64,000 bases of DNA from an uncultured Clostridia bacterium (GTDB lineage: Bacteria > Bacillota > Clostridia > Oscillospirales > Acutalibacteraceae): positions 1 through 64,000 of the forward strand of contig CALWDJ010000002.1 of the NCBI GenBank assembly GCA_944376655.1, in the 5' to 3' direction. A program made the position numbers and the translations under genes. Under the pieces are notes generated by a model that was not told the DNA's origin, made no database searches, and saw nothing but the letters and a program-made list of their open reading frames with translations. Below are positions 23,603-32,403 of the stretch, one piece after another. Position 1 is the first letter of the stretch. The number at the start of each line of letters is the position of its first letter.

Positions 23603-25993
23603 TTATTTTCTCAGCTCTGCGCCGACAGACTCAAGGTTTTTGATTATTGAGGAGCTTGCCGCCTCAATCTCGGTGTCGGTAAGCGTTGCGTCCGCCGAGC
23701 GGAGCCATACGCTGTAAGCGACGCTTTTTTTGCCCTCGGGTATCTGGGAGCCGGAGTAAACGTCAAACAGCTCAATTTTCTCAAGCAGCCTGCCCGCACC
23801 TTTTATTATCGCTTTCTCAAGCGTGCCGACCGGCAGGTCACTGTCGCACAGCATGGCAAAGTCACGCTCAACCGCCGGGAATTTCGGCAGCGGCTTGTAT
23901 ACGGTTTTGCGCTTGTTTATGCCGAGCAGTATATCGAGCTTTATTTCGGCAACGTAAACACGGCTGTCGATTCCGTACTGTGCGGCGACGGCGGGGTGAA
24001 CCTCGCCGAATACCGCCGCCGGCACATTGTTCGCCTTTACAAGCGCCTGACGGCCGGGGTGGAGATACGGCTCGGCGCTTCTCTCGTACTCCGTATGCGC
24101 TCCGCACAGCTTCATAATGCTTTCTATTATTCCCTTTAACGTAAAGAAATCCTCGTCTTTGCCGTAAATTCCCACCGACATTGTGGCAAGCTCGTCAGGC
24201 TGCTCTGTAACAGGCAGAGATTTTGCGATAAAGCGCTTTGAAATCTCAAAGAACCTGCCGTCGGTTATCTTGCGGCTTATATTGGTGGCAAGCACGGTAA
24301 GCATGCTGGTTGTAAGCTGGGTGCGCATAACCGAGTATTCGTCGCCGAGCGGATTGATTATTTTAATCTGGTTTCTTCTCTCATCGTCCTTATCAAGCAG
24401 CAGTGTGTCCACAGCTCCCGAACCGATAAACGAGTATGTGGCAATCTCACGCGCGCCCGCTCCGCAGAGCAGAGCCTTTATTTTATCGGTTTTTATCCTT
24501 TCGGGCAGCTTTTTGCCCCTTACCACGTCGCCGCGCATGGGTGTGCCTATTATATGGTCATAGCCGTAAATTCTCATTACTTCCTCGGCTAAATCGGCTC
24601 TGCCCTCGATATCGTCGCGTATTGAGGGAACCTTTACGGTAAGCTCTTTCCCGTTCAAGACCGTCGTAAGACCGAGACTGTTTAAAATGTCGGCTATTTT
24701 TTCGTCCGGAACATCAACGCCGATAAGCTCCATTACTTTATCGGTCGTCACGTTTATTACCCTGTCCTCGGGCAGACCGGCGTTAAGGTCTATCGTTCCG
24801 TCTATTATGTCGCCGGCGTCAAGGTCGCTTATAAGCTGCAAGGCGCGCTCCGAAGCGTATTCAACATTCATAATGTCAGTTCCGCGTTCATAGCGGCCGC
24901 TCGCTTCGGTGCGTACGCCGAGTGCGCGGCAGGTGTGACGGATATTGTCGCGTCTGAATTTCGCCGACTCAAGGAAAAGGTCGGTAGTGTCGTTTTCAAT
25001 TTCGCTTTCCCTGCCGCCCATAACTCCGGCAAGGCAGGAGGGCTGCTCGCCGTCTGCTATTACAAGCATATCGGGAGTAAGCCTGTGCTCCTTGCCGTCA
25101 AGCGTGGTGATTGACTCGCCCTCGGCGGCATTGCGCACAATTATTTTATGACCTCTTATGTCGTTGTAGTTGAATGCGTGCATAGGCTGACCGGTTTCAA
25201 GCATTACGAAGTTGGTTATATCGACAATGTTGTTTATCGGTCTCATACCCGAGGCAGTGATGGCTTTCTTCATCCATTCAGGCGACTCTTTTATGCGCAG
25301 GTTTTTAACTACTCTGCCGATATAGCGGGGGCAGAGGTCAAAGTTCTTGACCTCGATGCTTATACAGTCGTTTATATTGCCGCCCGCGGTTTTGTATTCC
25401 GGCTTCGGGGCGGTGAATTTTGTGCCGAGAACTACCGAAATTTCCTTTGCCACGCCTAAGAAGCAGTTGCAGTCGGGACGGTTGGCGGTTATCTTGAAGT
25501 CGATGATATAATCGTCAAGCCCGATGACCTTTCTGATATCGGTTCCGGGAGCGGGCTCGCCCTTAAGTATAAGAATACCGTTTACCTCGGCGCCCTCATA
25601 GTCGCTTTCGGTAAGACCAAGCTCCTTGCCCGAGCAGAGCATACCGTTTGACTCGACGCCCCTTAATTTGCCCGAAACGATGTGAACGCCGCCGGGAAGA
25701 TAGCTGTTGTCAAGCGCCGCCGGCACATAGTCGCCCTCGTGAATGTTCTGCGCGCCGGTTACTATCTGTACCGGCTCTCCGGCGCCTGTGTCCATACTGC
25801 AAATCTGCAAATGGTCGCTGTTTTCGTGCGGAGTGATTTTCAGTATTTTCGCGGCGACTACATTCTTTATCTCATCGCCCTGCTTCTTAATATCCTCCAC
25901 CTCAAAGCCTGCCATTACCATACGGTCGCAGAGCTCTTCGACCGGAACGTTTATGTCAACGTAATATTTAAGTGTGTTAAGTGATATTTTCAT
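23603..25993 (-). CDS. pheT: Phenylalanyl-tRNA synthetase beta subunit
   Basis: A 796-aa subunit of the (alpha-beta)2 enzyme charging tRNA-Phe. In order: an EMAP-like tRNA-binding domain (about 40-150, VVAAKILKITPHENSDHLQI), B3/B4 editing domain (about 210-385), B5 domains (about 400-470), catalytic-like core (about 480-680), and the C-terminal anticodon-binding FDX-ACB domain (about 700-796, PLPKFPAVERDFAML). Length is normal. It lies 12 bases after pheS under the same T-box. Confidence 0.97.
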   Translation of the reverse strand: MKISLNTLKYYVDINVPVEELCDRMVMAGFEVEDIKKQGDEIKNVVAAKILKITPHENSDHLQICSMDTGAGEPVQIVTGAQNIHEGDYVPAALDNSYLPGGVHIVSGKLRGVESNGMLCSGKELGLTESDYEGAEVNGILILKGEPAPGTDIRKVIGLDDYIIDFKITANRPDCNCFLGVAKEISVVLGTKFTAPKPEYKTAGGNINDCISIEVKNFDLCPRYIGRVVKNLRIKESPEWMKKAITASGMRPINNIVDITNFVMLETGQPMHAFNYNDIRGHKIIVRNAAEGESITTLDGKEHRLTPDMLVIADGEQPSCLAGVMGGRESEIENDTTDLFLESAKFRRDNIRHTCRALGVRTEASGRYERGTDIMNVEYASERALQLISDLDAGDIIDGTIDLNAGLPEDRVINVTTDKVMELIGVDVPDEKIADILNSLGLTTVLNGKELTVKVPSIRDDIEGRADLAEEVMRIYGYDHIIGTPMRGDVVRGKKLPERIKTDKIKALLCGAGAREIATYSFIGSGAVDTLLLDKDDERRNQIKIINPLGDEYSVMRTQLTTSMLTVLATNISRKITDGRFFEISKRFIAKSLPVTEQPDELATMSVGIYGKDEDFFTLKGIIESIMKLCGAHTEYERSAEPYLHPGRQALVKANNVPAAVFGEVHPAVAAQYGIDSRVYVAEIKLDILLGINKRKTVYKPLPKFPAVERDFAMLCDSDLPVGTLEKAIIKGAGRLLEKIELFDVYSGSQIPEGKKSVAYSVWLRSADATLTDTEIEAASSSIIKNLESVGAELRK

Positions 25994-26005
25994 TTTTGCC
26001 CCTCC

Positions 26006-27025
26006 TTAAAACTGCTCAAGAAAACGCTTGTCGTTCTCAAACAAAAGGCGTATATCGCTTATCTTGTAGCGTGTCGTGGTTATGCGGTCAATGCCTATTC
26101 CGAAAGCGAATCCCGAGTAAACGTCCGGGTCTATTCCGCAGCAGCGCAGAACGTTCGGATGCACCATTCCGGCGCCGAGTATCTCTATCCAGCCGGCGCC
26201 CTTGCAGACGCGGCAGCCTTTTCCGCCGCATTCGCTGCATGAAACGTCAACCTCGACCGACGGCTCTGTGAACGGGAAGAAAGAGGGGCGGAAGCGCACC
26301 TTTGTGTCGCTGCCATAAATTTCTCTGGCGAACTGCTCAAGCACGCCTTTTAAGTCACACATTGTTATGCCCCTGTCCACCACAAGACCCTCAAGCTGAT
26401 GGAAAACAGGGGAGTGTGTGGCGTCAACCTCGTCGGCACGGAAAACACGGCCGGGGCATATAACGCGGATAGGAGGCTTGCGGGTCTCCATGGTGCGTAT
26501 CTGCGCGGCGGAGGTCTGCGTGCGGAGAAGAAGATTTTCCGCGAGATAGAATGTGTCCTGCATATCTCTTGCCGGGTGGTCCTCCGGAACATTGAGACAC
26601 TTGAAGTTATAGTAGTCGGTCTCGACCTCAGGCCCGTCCACTACGTCGAAGCCCATAGACTGGAAAATGTCTATCATATCGTTTATAACAATATTGAGCG
26701 GATGAAGACCGCCGGCGTTTATCTCCTTCGCGGGCATGGTAATATCTATCGTTTCCGCCCTGAGCTTAAGCTCTGTGGCTTTTGCTTTAAGCGCTTCCTT
26801 CTTTTCGGCAATCAGCGTCTCAAGCTCCTGCTTTGCTTCATTAACAAGCTGACCCATAGCCGGACGCTCTTCGGGAGAGAGAGAACCCATTTGCTTGAGA
26901 ATAGCGGTAAGCTCGCCCTTTTTTCCGAGATATTTTACCCTTAATTCCTCAATGATATTTTCGCTGTCAGCGGCGGCAAGGGCATTTTGCGCCGCCGCTT
27001 TTATTGTCTGTAGCTTTTCTTTCAT
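26006..27025 (-). CDS. pheS: Phenylalanyl-tRNA synthetase alpha subunit
   Basis: A 339-aa class II synthetase subunit. The N-terminal coiled coil (about 1-90, LGKKGELTAILKQMGSLSPE) binds tRNA. The catalytic core has motif 2 (VFRADEVDATHSPVFHQLEG) and motif 3 (FAFGIGIDRI). ATG 27025 has a strong GGAGG site. The frame that is open further upstream is the T-box leader. Confidence 0.97.
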   Translation of the reverse strand: MKEKLQTIKAAAQNALAAADSENIIEELRVKYLGKKGELTAILKQMGSLSPEERPAMGQLVNEAKQELETLIAEKKEALKAKATELKLRAETIDITMPAKEINAGGLHPLNIVINDMIDIFQSMGFDVVDGPEVETDYYNFKCLNVPEDHPARDMQDTFYLAENLLLRTQTSAAQIRTMETRKPPIRVICPGRVFRADEVDATHSPVFHQLEGLVVDRGITMCDLKGVLEQFAREIYGSDTKVRFRPSFFPFTEPSVEVDVSCSECGGKGCRVCKGAGWIEILGAGMVHPNVLRCCGIDPDVYSGFAFGIGIDRITTTRYKISDIRLLFENDKRFLEQF

Positions 27026-27041
27026 AAAAATTCCTCCGTGC

Positions 27042-27290
27042 AAAAAAATAAACTCCGTCCCGCAATAACAGGACGAAGCATTGAAATCTCCGCGGTACCA
27101 CCCGTAATTTTCGCTCAAAGAGCAAACACTCTCCCGGCTGTAACGGTGCCAACCGTCGCCGCCTACTGTTTTTTCAGCGGCGCTGCTCGGAAGGGAACTT
27201 CGGAAAAGGCTCTGCGTACTCCCGCTTTCAGCCGTGGCGGGGGCTCTCTGAAGGAGAACGGATTTCCTACTTTTCTTCGTCAGCGCATTT
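27042..27290 (-). ncRNA. T-box leader, phenylalanine (UUC)
   Basis: The minus-strand leader of pheST. The T-box sequence GGGTGGTACCGCGG lies at 27103-27090. The terminator hairpin (27080-27050) is followed by a T run at 27049-27042. An AGTA motif opens stem I, and TTC at 27197-27195 lies in the specifier loop (CCGAAG-TTC). This matches the controlled tRNA synthetase. Confidence 0.92.
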
Positions 27291-27296
27291 TTGTTA

Positions 27297-27325
27297 ATAA
27301 TATCATTGCCTGCAAAAAAAGTCAA
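27297..27325 (-). promoter_or_regulatory. pheST promoter
   Basis: On the minus strand, TTGACT (27325-27320), a 17-base spacer, TATTAT (27302-27297). Confidence 0.8.
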
Positions 27326-27404
27326 GTATTTTAAAGAAAAAACTTTTAAAGCCGCGCAAACGGTGATATAATGTATAAATACCGAAAGGACAGTGAGTTT
27401 TATT

Positions 27405-27944
27405 ATGGAACTTAAGGAACAGGCGGCAGCCGCCGCGCATGAAATAATTGAGGTATCAGGCATTAAAAAAGGACAGATACTGGTTGTTGGCTGCTCGACA
27501 AGCGAGATTTCAGGGCATAAAATAGGTACTGATTCTTCTCCTCAGACCGCGAAAGAGGTTTTTGACGGGATTTATTCGGCGGTAAAGGAAAAGGGCATTT
27601 TTCTTGCCTGCCAGTGCTGTGAGCACTTAAACCGTGCGATAATAACCGAACGCGCGGCTGTGCCTTTTTACGATATTGTAAACGTTGTTCCGCAGCCGAA
27701 GGCGGGCGGTTCGTTTGCCACGGCGGCGTATGCCGCCTTTGATGACCCGGTAGCGGTTGAGGAGATAAGGGCGGACGCCGGACTTGACATTGGCTTTACA
27801 ATGATAGGTATGCACCTTAAAAAGGTGGCGGTGCCGGTAAGGCTGCAGAACAATAAGATAGGCGAGGCGACGGTGCTTGCGGCGAGAGTGAGGCCGAAAT
27901 TCATAGGCGGGGAAAGAGCGCGCTACGATGAGGACCTTGAGTGA
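27405..27944 (+). CDS. UPF0340 / TIGR01440-family protein (YwlG-like)
   Basis: A 179-aa protein of a widespread Firmicutes family of unknown function. Signature segments are GQILVVGCSTSEISGHKIGT, the Cys-rich ACQCCEHLNRAII and the C-terminal VLAARVRPKFIGGERA. The start is uncertain: ATG 27405 lies 14 bases after AAAGGA, and GTG 27393 lies only 2 bases after it; ATG is chosen. A TGATATAAT extended -10 at 27364-27372 lies upstream, divergent to pheST. Confidence 0.88.
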   Translation: MELKEQAAAAAHEIIEVSGIKKGQILVVGCSTSEISGHKIGTDSSPQTAKEVFDGIYSAVKEKGIFLACQCCEHLNRAIITERAAVPFYDIVNVVPQPKAGGSFATAAYAAFDDPVAVEEIRADAGLDIGFTMIGMHLKKVAVPVRLQNNKIGEATVLAARVRPKFIGGERARYDEDLE

Positions 27945-27959
27945 TTTTGCTTGACAAAA

Positions 27960-28240
27960 GCCGGATAATGGTTTATGATTATAGCATAGAGAAGAAACGC
28001 TTTGATGGAAAGAAAGTAGCCGCGGCGAGGGCTTAAAGAGAGAAGATGGCAGGTGAAAATCTTCGGCATAACCGCAGTGAAGCTGTTTCCGGAGCGGCTC
28101 CTGAAAGGGAAGACGGCGGCCTCCGTTACAGGGCGCAAGGTATTTACTGTACCGTTGAGTGCGGAAATTATTTCCGAATAAGGGTGGTAACACGGATTTT
28201 ATTCGTCCCGGGCGTGAGGAGCGTTCGGGACGATTTTTTT
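27960..28240 (+). ncRNA. T-box leader of the Lrp/aminotransferase operon
   Basis: The T-box motif AGGGTGGTAACACGG is at 28181-28195. A 12-bp terminator stem (28204-28215 with 28221-28232) ends in ATTTTTTT. Stem I has an AGTA element (28016-28019), a GGAAA/TTTCC basal helix, and GTGAA-GCT-G at 28077-28085. By the rule 'codon, purine, helix' the specifier is GCU (Ala, 28082-28084). CUG (Leu, 28083-28085) is the alternative register. A TTGACA (27952-27957) near the start fits the -35 element. Confidence 0.85.
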
Positions 28241-28255
28241 AAGGAGGAAAATAAA

Positions 28256-28738
28256 ATGAAATACGAAATACTTAAATTGCTTGCACGCAACGCCAAATAC
28301 ACCGCTGAAGATATAGCGGTAATGCTCGGAGCCGATGAGGAAGAGGTAAAAAACGAAATTAAGCAGCTTGAAAAAGACGGTTTTATAAGGGGCTACCGTG
28401 CTGTAATAGACTGGGAAAAGATTGAAAATCCGTATGTGTCCGCAATTATAGAAATAAATGTTGTTCCTAAAGCGGGACTTGGGTTTGAAGAGGTAGCGGA
28501 AAAGATAATGAAGCACCCGGAGGTTGAGTCGGTTTATCTTATGTCGGGCGTTTATGACCTTAACGTTGTTGTAAAGGCGAAAACACTTCAGGACATCGCG
28601 CGTTTTGTGGCGAAGGAGCTGGCAACGATAGACTCTGTAACTTCCACAACAACTCATTTTGTTATGCGCCGCTACAAGGAGATGGATGTTGAGCTTGTGA
28701 GCAGCGATGAGGACGACAGGGGGCAGCTCTGGATATGA
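28256..28738 (+). CDS. Lrp/AsnC-family transcriptional regulator
   Basis: A 160-aa regulator. An N-terminal winged HTH (about 1-55, ILKLLARNAKYTAEDIAVML) is followed by the RAM effector-binding domain (about 65-150, VYLMSGVYDLNVVVKAKTLQ). AAGGAGG precedes ATG 28256. Its stop overlaps the start of the aminotransferase gene (ATGA), so the two are co-translated. It probably responds to the amino acid made or used by its partner; a T-box controls both. Confidence 0.93.
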   Translation: MKYEILKLLARNAKYTAEDIAVMLGADEEEVKNEIKQLEKDGFIRGYRAVIDWEKIENPYVSAIIEINVVPKAGLGFEEVAEKIMKHPEVESVYLMSGVYDLNVVVKAKTLQDIARFVAKELATIDSVTSTTTHFVMRRYKEMDVELVSSDEDDRGQLWI

Positions 28739-29904
28739 TGGATTATTCGTCATTGCTGAATAAGACGGTAAAGGATATAAAGCCGTCGGGAATACGGAAG
28801 TTTTTTGATATTGCCGCCACTATGGACAATGTGATTTCCCTTGGTGTCGGTGAGCCGGATTTCCAGACGCCGTGGCAGATCAGAAAAGCGGGTATAGAGT
28901 CGCTTGAAAAGGGTAAGACAAAGTATACCTCCAACTGGGGAATAGACCGCCTGCGTTCTGAAATTGCCGGATATGTGGAAAGAAAATTCGGTCCAAAGTA
29001 CTGTCCTGATGAGGAAATACTTGTTACTGTGGGCGGCAGTGAAGCGATAGATATGTGCATAAGAGCCGTTGTAAACCCGGGGGACGAGGTTATAATACCC
29101 CAGCCGAGCTATGTCTGCTACGAGCCGGTAACAAGGCTTGCAGGCGGGGTGCCGGTTATTATCGAGACAAAGGCGGAAAACGACTTCAAGGTAACGCCGG
29201 AGGAGCTCAAAAACGCTATGAGCGAGCGTACAAAGCTGCTTATACTGCCATATCCCTGCAATCCCACCGGCGCTATAATGGAAAAGGAAGACATCGAGAA
29301 GCTGTACGACGTAATAAAGGACACAAATATTCTTGTCCTTTCCGATGAAATATATGCCGAGCTTACCTTTGGCGGAAAAAGGCACATATCTCCTGCGGCA
29401 ATAGAGGGAATGTGGGAGAGAACCGTTACGGTAAACGGATTTTCAAAGGCCTTCTCTATGACCGGCTGGAGGCTCGGTTTTGCCTGCGGTCCGAGAGAAA
29501 TTATGGACCAGATAACAAAGATACACCAGTTTGCCATAATGTGCGCTCCGACCACCTCGCAGTACGCGGCGATAGAGGCTCTGCGCGGCTGTGACGACGA
29601 TGTTGAATATATGGTAAAGGAATACGATATGCGTCGCCGTATGATGGTGTCGGGCTTTAATAAGATAGGTCTTGAGTGCCGCGAGCCGAAAGGTGCCTTT
29701 TATGCCTTTCCGAGCATAAAAAGCACCGGTATGACAAGCGACGAGTTCTGTGAAAAGCTGCTTTACAGCAAGAATGTCGCGGTCGTTCCGGGCACGGCGT
29801 TCGGAGCGAGCGGCGAGGGCTTTATACGCGCGTCATACTGCTATTCGGTAGAGCATATCAAGGAAGCTGTGAGCCGTATAGGCGAGTTTTTGAAGGAATT
29901 ATAA
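28735..29904 (+). CDS. Class I/II PLP-dependent aminotransferase
   Basis: A 389-aa fold-type I aminotransferase. Motifs: GEPDFQTPWQIR, PYPCNPTGA, LSDEIYAELTFGGKR, and the PLP-binding Lys238 in GFSKAFSMTGWRLGF. It resembles AspB/PatA-like enzymes. The substrate is unknown; the T-box specifier favours alanine (or leucine) metabolism. It overlaps the Lrp-type gene by 4 bases and ends in a terminator. Confidence 0.93.
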   Translation: MMDYSSLLNKTVKDIKPSGIRKFFDIAATMDNVISLGVGEPDFQTPWQIRKAGIESLEKGKTKYTSNWGIDRLRSEIAGYVERKFGPKYCPDEEILVTVGGSEAIDMCIRAVVNPGDEVIIPQPSYVCYEPVTRLAGGVPVIIETKAENDFKVTPEELKNAMSERTKLLILPYPCNPTGAIMEKEDIEKLYDVIKDTNILVLSDEIYAELTFGGKRHISPAAIEGMWERTVTVNGFSKAFSMTGWRLGFACGPREIMDQITKIHQFAIMCAPTTSQYAAIEALRGCDDDVEYMVKEYDMRRRMMVSGFNKIGLECREPKGAFYAFPSIKSTGMTSDEFCEKLLYSKNVAVVPGTAFGASGEGFIRASYCYSVEHIKEAVSRIGEFLKEL

Positions 29905-29925
29905 AGACAGGATTTGATTACATAA

Positions 29926-30010
29926 AAAAGCGTCCGCAAACTTTAGGCGGACGCTTTTCATCATATAACCTATTTTACTCGCTGTACGGCGGGAACGCCG
30001 CTTTTTTATT
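29926..30010. terminator. Tandem terminators between the aminotransferase and NlpC/P60 genes
   Basis: The first stem is 12 bp (29926-29937 with 29947-29958), flanked by A and T runs. A second small GC-rich hairpin (CGGCG-GGAA-CGCCG, 29987-30000) is followed by CTTTTTT on the plus strand. Confidence 0.85.
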
Positions 30011-31472
30011 CTGCGGTTTCGTCTTCCGAAACGGTGACATTTGAGCTGCCTGATGATTCGGGAGGCAGAGCGCTGTCGGTTCCGGACGAATCGGTTTCAT
30101 CGTTTGATGTGCCGCTTTCTTCCGGTGTGTCGGACACCTGCGGCTTTACATTCAGAACTATATTTACAGTGTTTTTGCTGTTTGAAGCGGTTGTAAGCGA
30201 TATTTTCTTTTCCGTGCTGTCAGCCGTATACCCCTCGGGAACGGTGAATTTGAGTGTATACTCTCCGTACGAAAGGTATTCCTTTGTGAGCTTTCCGCTT
30301 GTCCCCGTAGTGCCGAGGGAGACCGCGGCGCCGTTTTTGCCGCTTGTAAGGGTGACCTTTGAACCGGAAACGGCGTTTCCTTCACTGTCGGTCACATTAA
30401 CCTCAATCATAGCCGACATCCTGATATTAGACGGCGGCGTGATAACGGCTATCGGCCACTGCGGGTCGGGACCGAACTTCATACGCTCAACAGCGCAGAA
30501 TTCCGGACCGTTTTCGTTTCCGACATGGAATACCCAGTGATATCCGTTTTTGTAGCCTGCGTATATAACGACGTGGCTGCAATGGTCGCTCCTGTTTCTT
30601 CCGTCGCAGAACGCGATTATCGAGCCTATCGGAATATCCTCCGAAGGAGTGAATTTGATCGCGGCGGCAGTATCCTTTGCCGTGAACGATATTTTTCTTG
30701 AGTATCCCTTTTTGATCCAGTCCTTGGCTGCGTTGTACCAGTCGTTCGCGGAGGTGGAACGGACGGGCTTTGTAAGCGAGGAGGTATCTATCCCCGCTAC
30801 ATTGGGAAGATAATTGAAATACACATAGGAAACATAAGAGGCGCAGACAAGACCGTGCTTTTCAAAATATGAAATGTCCGGTTTTCCGTTCTTTGTCTCG
30901 TATCCTGTTGACCCGCCGCCGTAGGTTATATCTGACAGATATCCGAGACCGCGTTTTTGTGAGGCAAGTATATATTTCCACATATTGCCGTCTGCTCTGT
31001 GCTTCTCTATATTATAGCCGGTATAAATCATCGCGTCGAAAAACACGTTATCCTCGATATCAAGATTTGTGTTGTATTTAAACCCGCCCGACTGTGAGGG
31101 CTTGCCCGCACCTGACGGAGCGTCTGTCGAGGCAGCGTGTGAGGAGCTGCTCTGCGGCTTTGATGAGGAAACGGTATTTTGCTTTGGAACCTCAGATACG
31201 GTTTCGCTCACTTCTGACGGCTTGGCAGGCTCTTCGGATTCGGTTGAAACATCAGCCGGCTGATATTTCGATACGGTTTCCGAGGTCAGACTGCTTACGT
31301 TATCCGGGGCGTCATTATTTGCCGAATAGTATACCGCGGTGACGGTTATACATAAAGCTACGGCTACCGCTGTTATAACGGTCGCGATTTTGCGCTTTTT
31401 TACGAAAGAGTAAATATCAGTTACTATTTTGTTAAAACCGCCTTTTTGCGGTATATTATCCTGCTGATCCAC
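30006..31472 (-). CDS. Membrane-anchored NlpC/P60-like protein with Ig-like domain
   Basis: A 488-aa extracellular protein. A basic N-terminus with one transmembrane helix (about 28-49) is followed by a Ser/Pro/Glu linker (50-130). Residues about 135-345 look like a papain-like NlpC/P60 or CHAP fold, with Cys210 in HGLVCASYVSYVY and His300 in CSHVVIYAG. Residues about 352-440 resemble a carboxypeptidase-regulatory or SpaA-like domain (VNVTDSEGNAVSGSKVTL; LSYGEYTLKFTVPEGY). The C-terminus is acidic and Ser-rich. A cell-wall peptidase role is likely but the catalytic triad needs alignment. Confidence 0.78.
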   Translation of the reverse strand: MDQQDNIPQKGGFNKIVTDIYSFVKKRKIATVITAVAVALCITVTAVYYSANNDAPDNVSSLTSETVSKYQPADVSTESEEPAKPSEVSETVSEVPKQNTVSSSKPQSSSSHAASTDAPSGAGKPSQSGGFKYNTNLDIEDNVFFDAMIYTGYNIEKHRADGNMWKYILASQKRGLGYLSDITYGGGSTGYETKNGKPDISYFEKHGLVCASYVSYVYFNYLPNVAGIDTSSLTKPVRSTSANDWYNAAKDWIKKGYSRKISFTAKDTAAAIKFTPSEDIPIGSIIAFCDGRNRSDHCSHVVIYAGYKNGYHWVFHVGNENGPEFCAVERMKFGPDPQWPIAVITPPSNIRMSAMIEVNVTDSEGNAVSGSKVTLTSGKNGAAVSLGTTGTSGKLTKEYLSYGEYTLKFTVPEGYTADSTEKKISLTTASNSKNTVNIVLNVKPQVSDTPEESGTSNDETDSSGTDSALPPESSGSSNVTVSEDETAE

Positions 31473-31505
31473 TTTATCTCTCCTGTAAATATGATATGCT
31501 CGTTT

Positions 31506-31534
31506 ATTTTATACCAATAATCCTTATATGTCAA
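31506..31534 (-). promoter_or_regulatory. Promoter of the NlpC/P60-like gene
   Basis: On the minus strand, TTGACA (31534-31529), a 17-base spacer, TAAAAT (31511-31506). Confidence 0.7.
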
Positions 31535-31581
31535 CAATTTTTGCCTATGTGTAACAATTATTTGAATTTTTTTATGTTTTA

Positions 31582-31610
31582 TTGATTTTATTAATTGCTT
31601 GTGTTACAAT
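31582..31610 (+). promoter_or_regulatory. Rubredoxin promoter
   Basis: TTGATT (31582-31587), a 17-base spacer, TACAAT (31605-31610). Confidence 0.65.
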
Positions 31611-31700
31611 AACTCTATAACGCGGTGGTAAAATATTTACCCTTAGTTGCCGGCTGAAAAATTCGGTTGGATTTATTAAAAATAAAAAGGAGTGTTTATA

Positions 31701-31853
31701 ATGAAATATGTTTGCCCTTGCGGATATATTTATGATCCCGAAGTAGGCGACGAGGAAAACGGCATAGCGCCCGGAACTGCTTGGGAGGATCTTCCCGAGG
31801 ATTGGGTATGCCCGGTCTGCGGTCTTGACAAGGACGCTTTTGAAGCCGAATAA
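31701..31853 (+). CDS. Rubredoxin (CxC variant)
   Basis: A 50-aa one-iron electron carrier. It begins [20 protein letters not shown], with [21 protein letters not shown] in the middle. The second iron motif CPVCG is normal, but the first reads Cys5-Pro-Cys7 instead of the usual CxxCG. AAGGAG (31686-31691) precedes the ATG. It has its own promoter and a hairpin terminator (31877-31910). It may serve oxygen detoxification or electron transfer to a partner elsewhere. Confidence 0.9.
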   Translation: MKYVCPCGYIYDPEVGDEENGIAPGTAWEDLPEDWVCPVCGLDKDAFEAE

Positions 31854-31876
31854 TATAAAGTGAATAAGCGTTTTTT

Positions 31877-31910
31877 AAAGCACATTTAATTGTTTTAAGT
31901 GTGCTTTTTT
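31877..31910 (+). terminator. Terminator after rubredoxin
   Basis: AAAGCACA (31877-31884) pairs with TGTGCTTT (31900-31907), with an inner TTAA/TTAA pairing, then TTT. Confidence 0.8.
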
Positions 31911-31924
31911 ATATGTGACTGTGA

Positions 31925-32212
31925 GATGAAAAAACAAAATCGTATATAGAGGGCAAAAATCTTGGCAAATACTATGTTGACCTGTATATGAATAAGTGCG
32001 TCGGCGATATAACCGATGACAGTTCTGCCGATGAGCTTGATGCCATGATAGCGGAAATAACGGAAACACTTGACAGAAGCGAAGATGTAATAGATTTTCT
32101 TATCGAAAATAAGGACAGCTGGCAGATAAGCGGAGAGAGCATAGCCTTCAGGAACGACAGCCTTACGGCTGAATACGACAGGCTCATATCGCTTATCGGG
32201 CAGGAGAAATAG
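31925..32212 (+). pseudogene. Headless ORF, unknown acidic helical protein
   Basis: The frame is open from just after a TGA (31922-31924) to 32212 with protein-like composition (YIEGKNLGKYYVDLYMNKCV; EITETLDRSEDVIDFLIE). The first ATG is at 31988 (74 aa), with no RBS before it, and coding-like sequence continues upstream of that ATG. It therefore looks like the C-terminal end of a longer protein whose 5' part was deleted. Family is not recognised. Confidence 0.5.
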
Positions 32213-32321
32213 GACAGATTCCGGTAAAAACTGCTGTGCCGGTTTTTGTGATGTGAAAACGGTGATTTTCATTTTACGTTTTTAACAACTTTTAAATTTG
32301 CATAAACGGTATAAAAATATT

Positions 32322-32362
32322 AAAAGCACACCTGAAATTCCGAAAATTTCAGGTGTGCTTTT
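32322..32362. terminator. Very long perfect terminator stem downstream of the MATE gene
   Basis: An 18-bp perfect stem (32322-32339 with 32345-32362), loop CCGAA, starting AAAAGCACACC and ending in TTTT. It can terminate the MATE operon on the minus strand and transcripts on the plus strand. Confidence 0.85.
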
Positions 32363-32403
32363 ATGCGTCTGAAACATTAAACTGCAAGCGTATTAAATTT
32401 TTG

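Noticed and set aside
23686..24117. Arg/Pro/Cys-rich frame opposite pheT
   Set aside because: Antisense shadow with composition atypical of proteins.
27026..27463. N-terminal extension of PheS
   Set aside because: It is the T-box leader; ATG 27025 with GGAGG is the family start.
28046..28255. N-terminal extension of the Lrp/AsnC protein
   Set aside because: It covers the T-box; the regulator starts after AAGGAGG at 28256.
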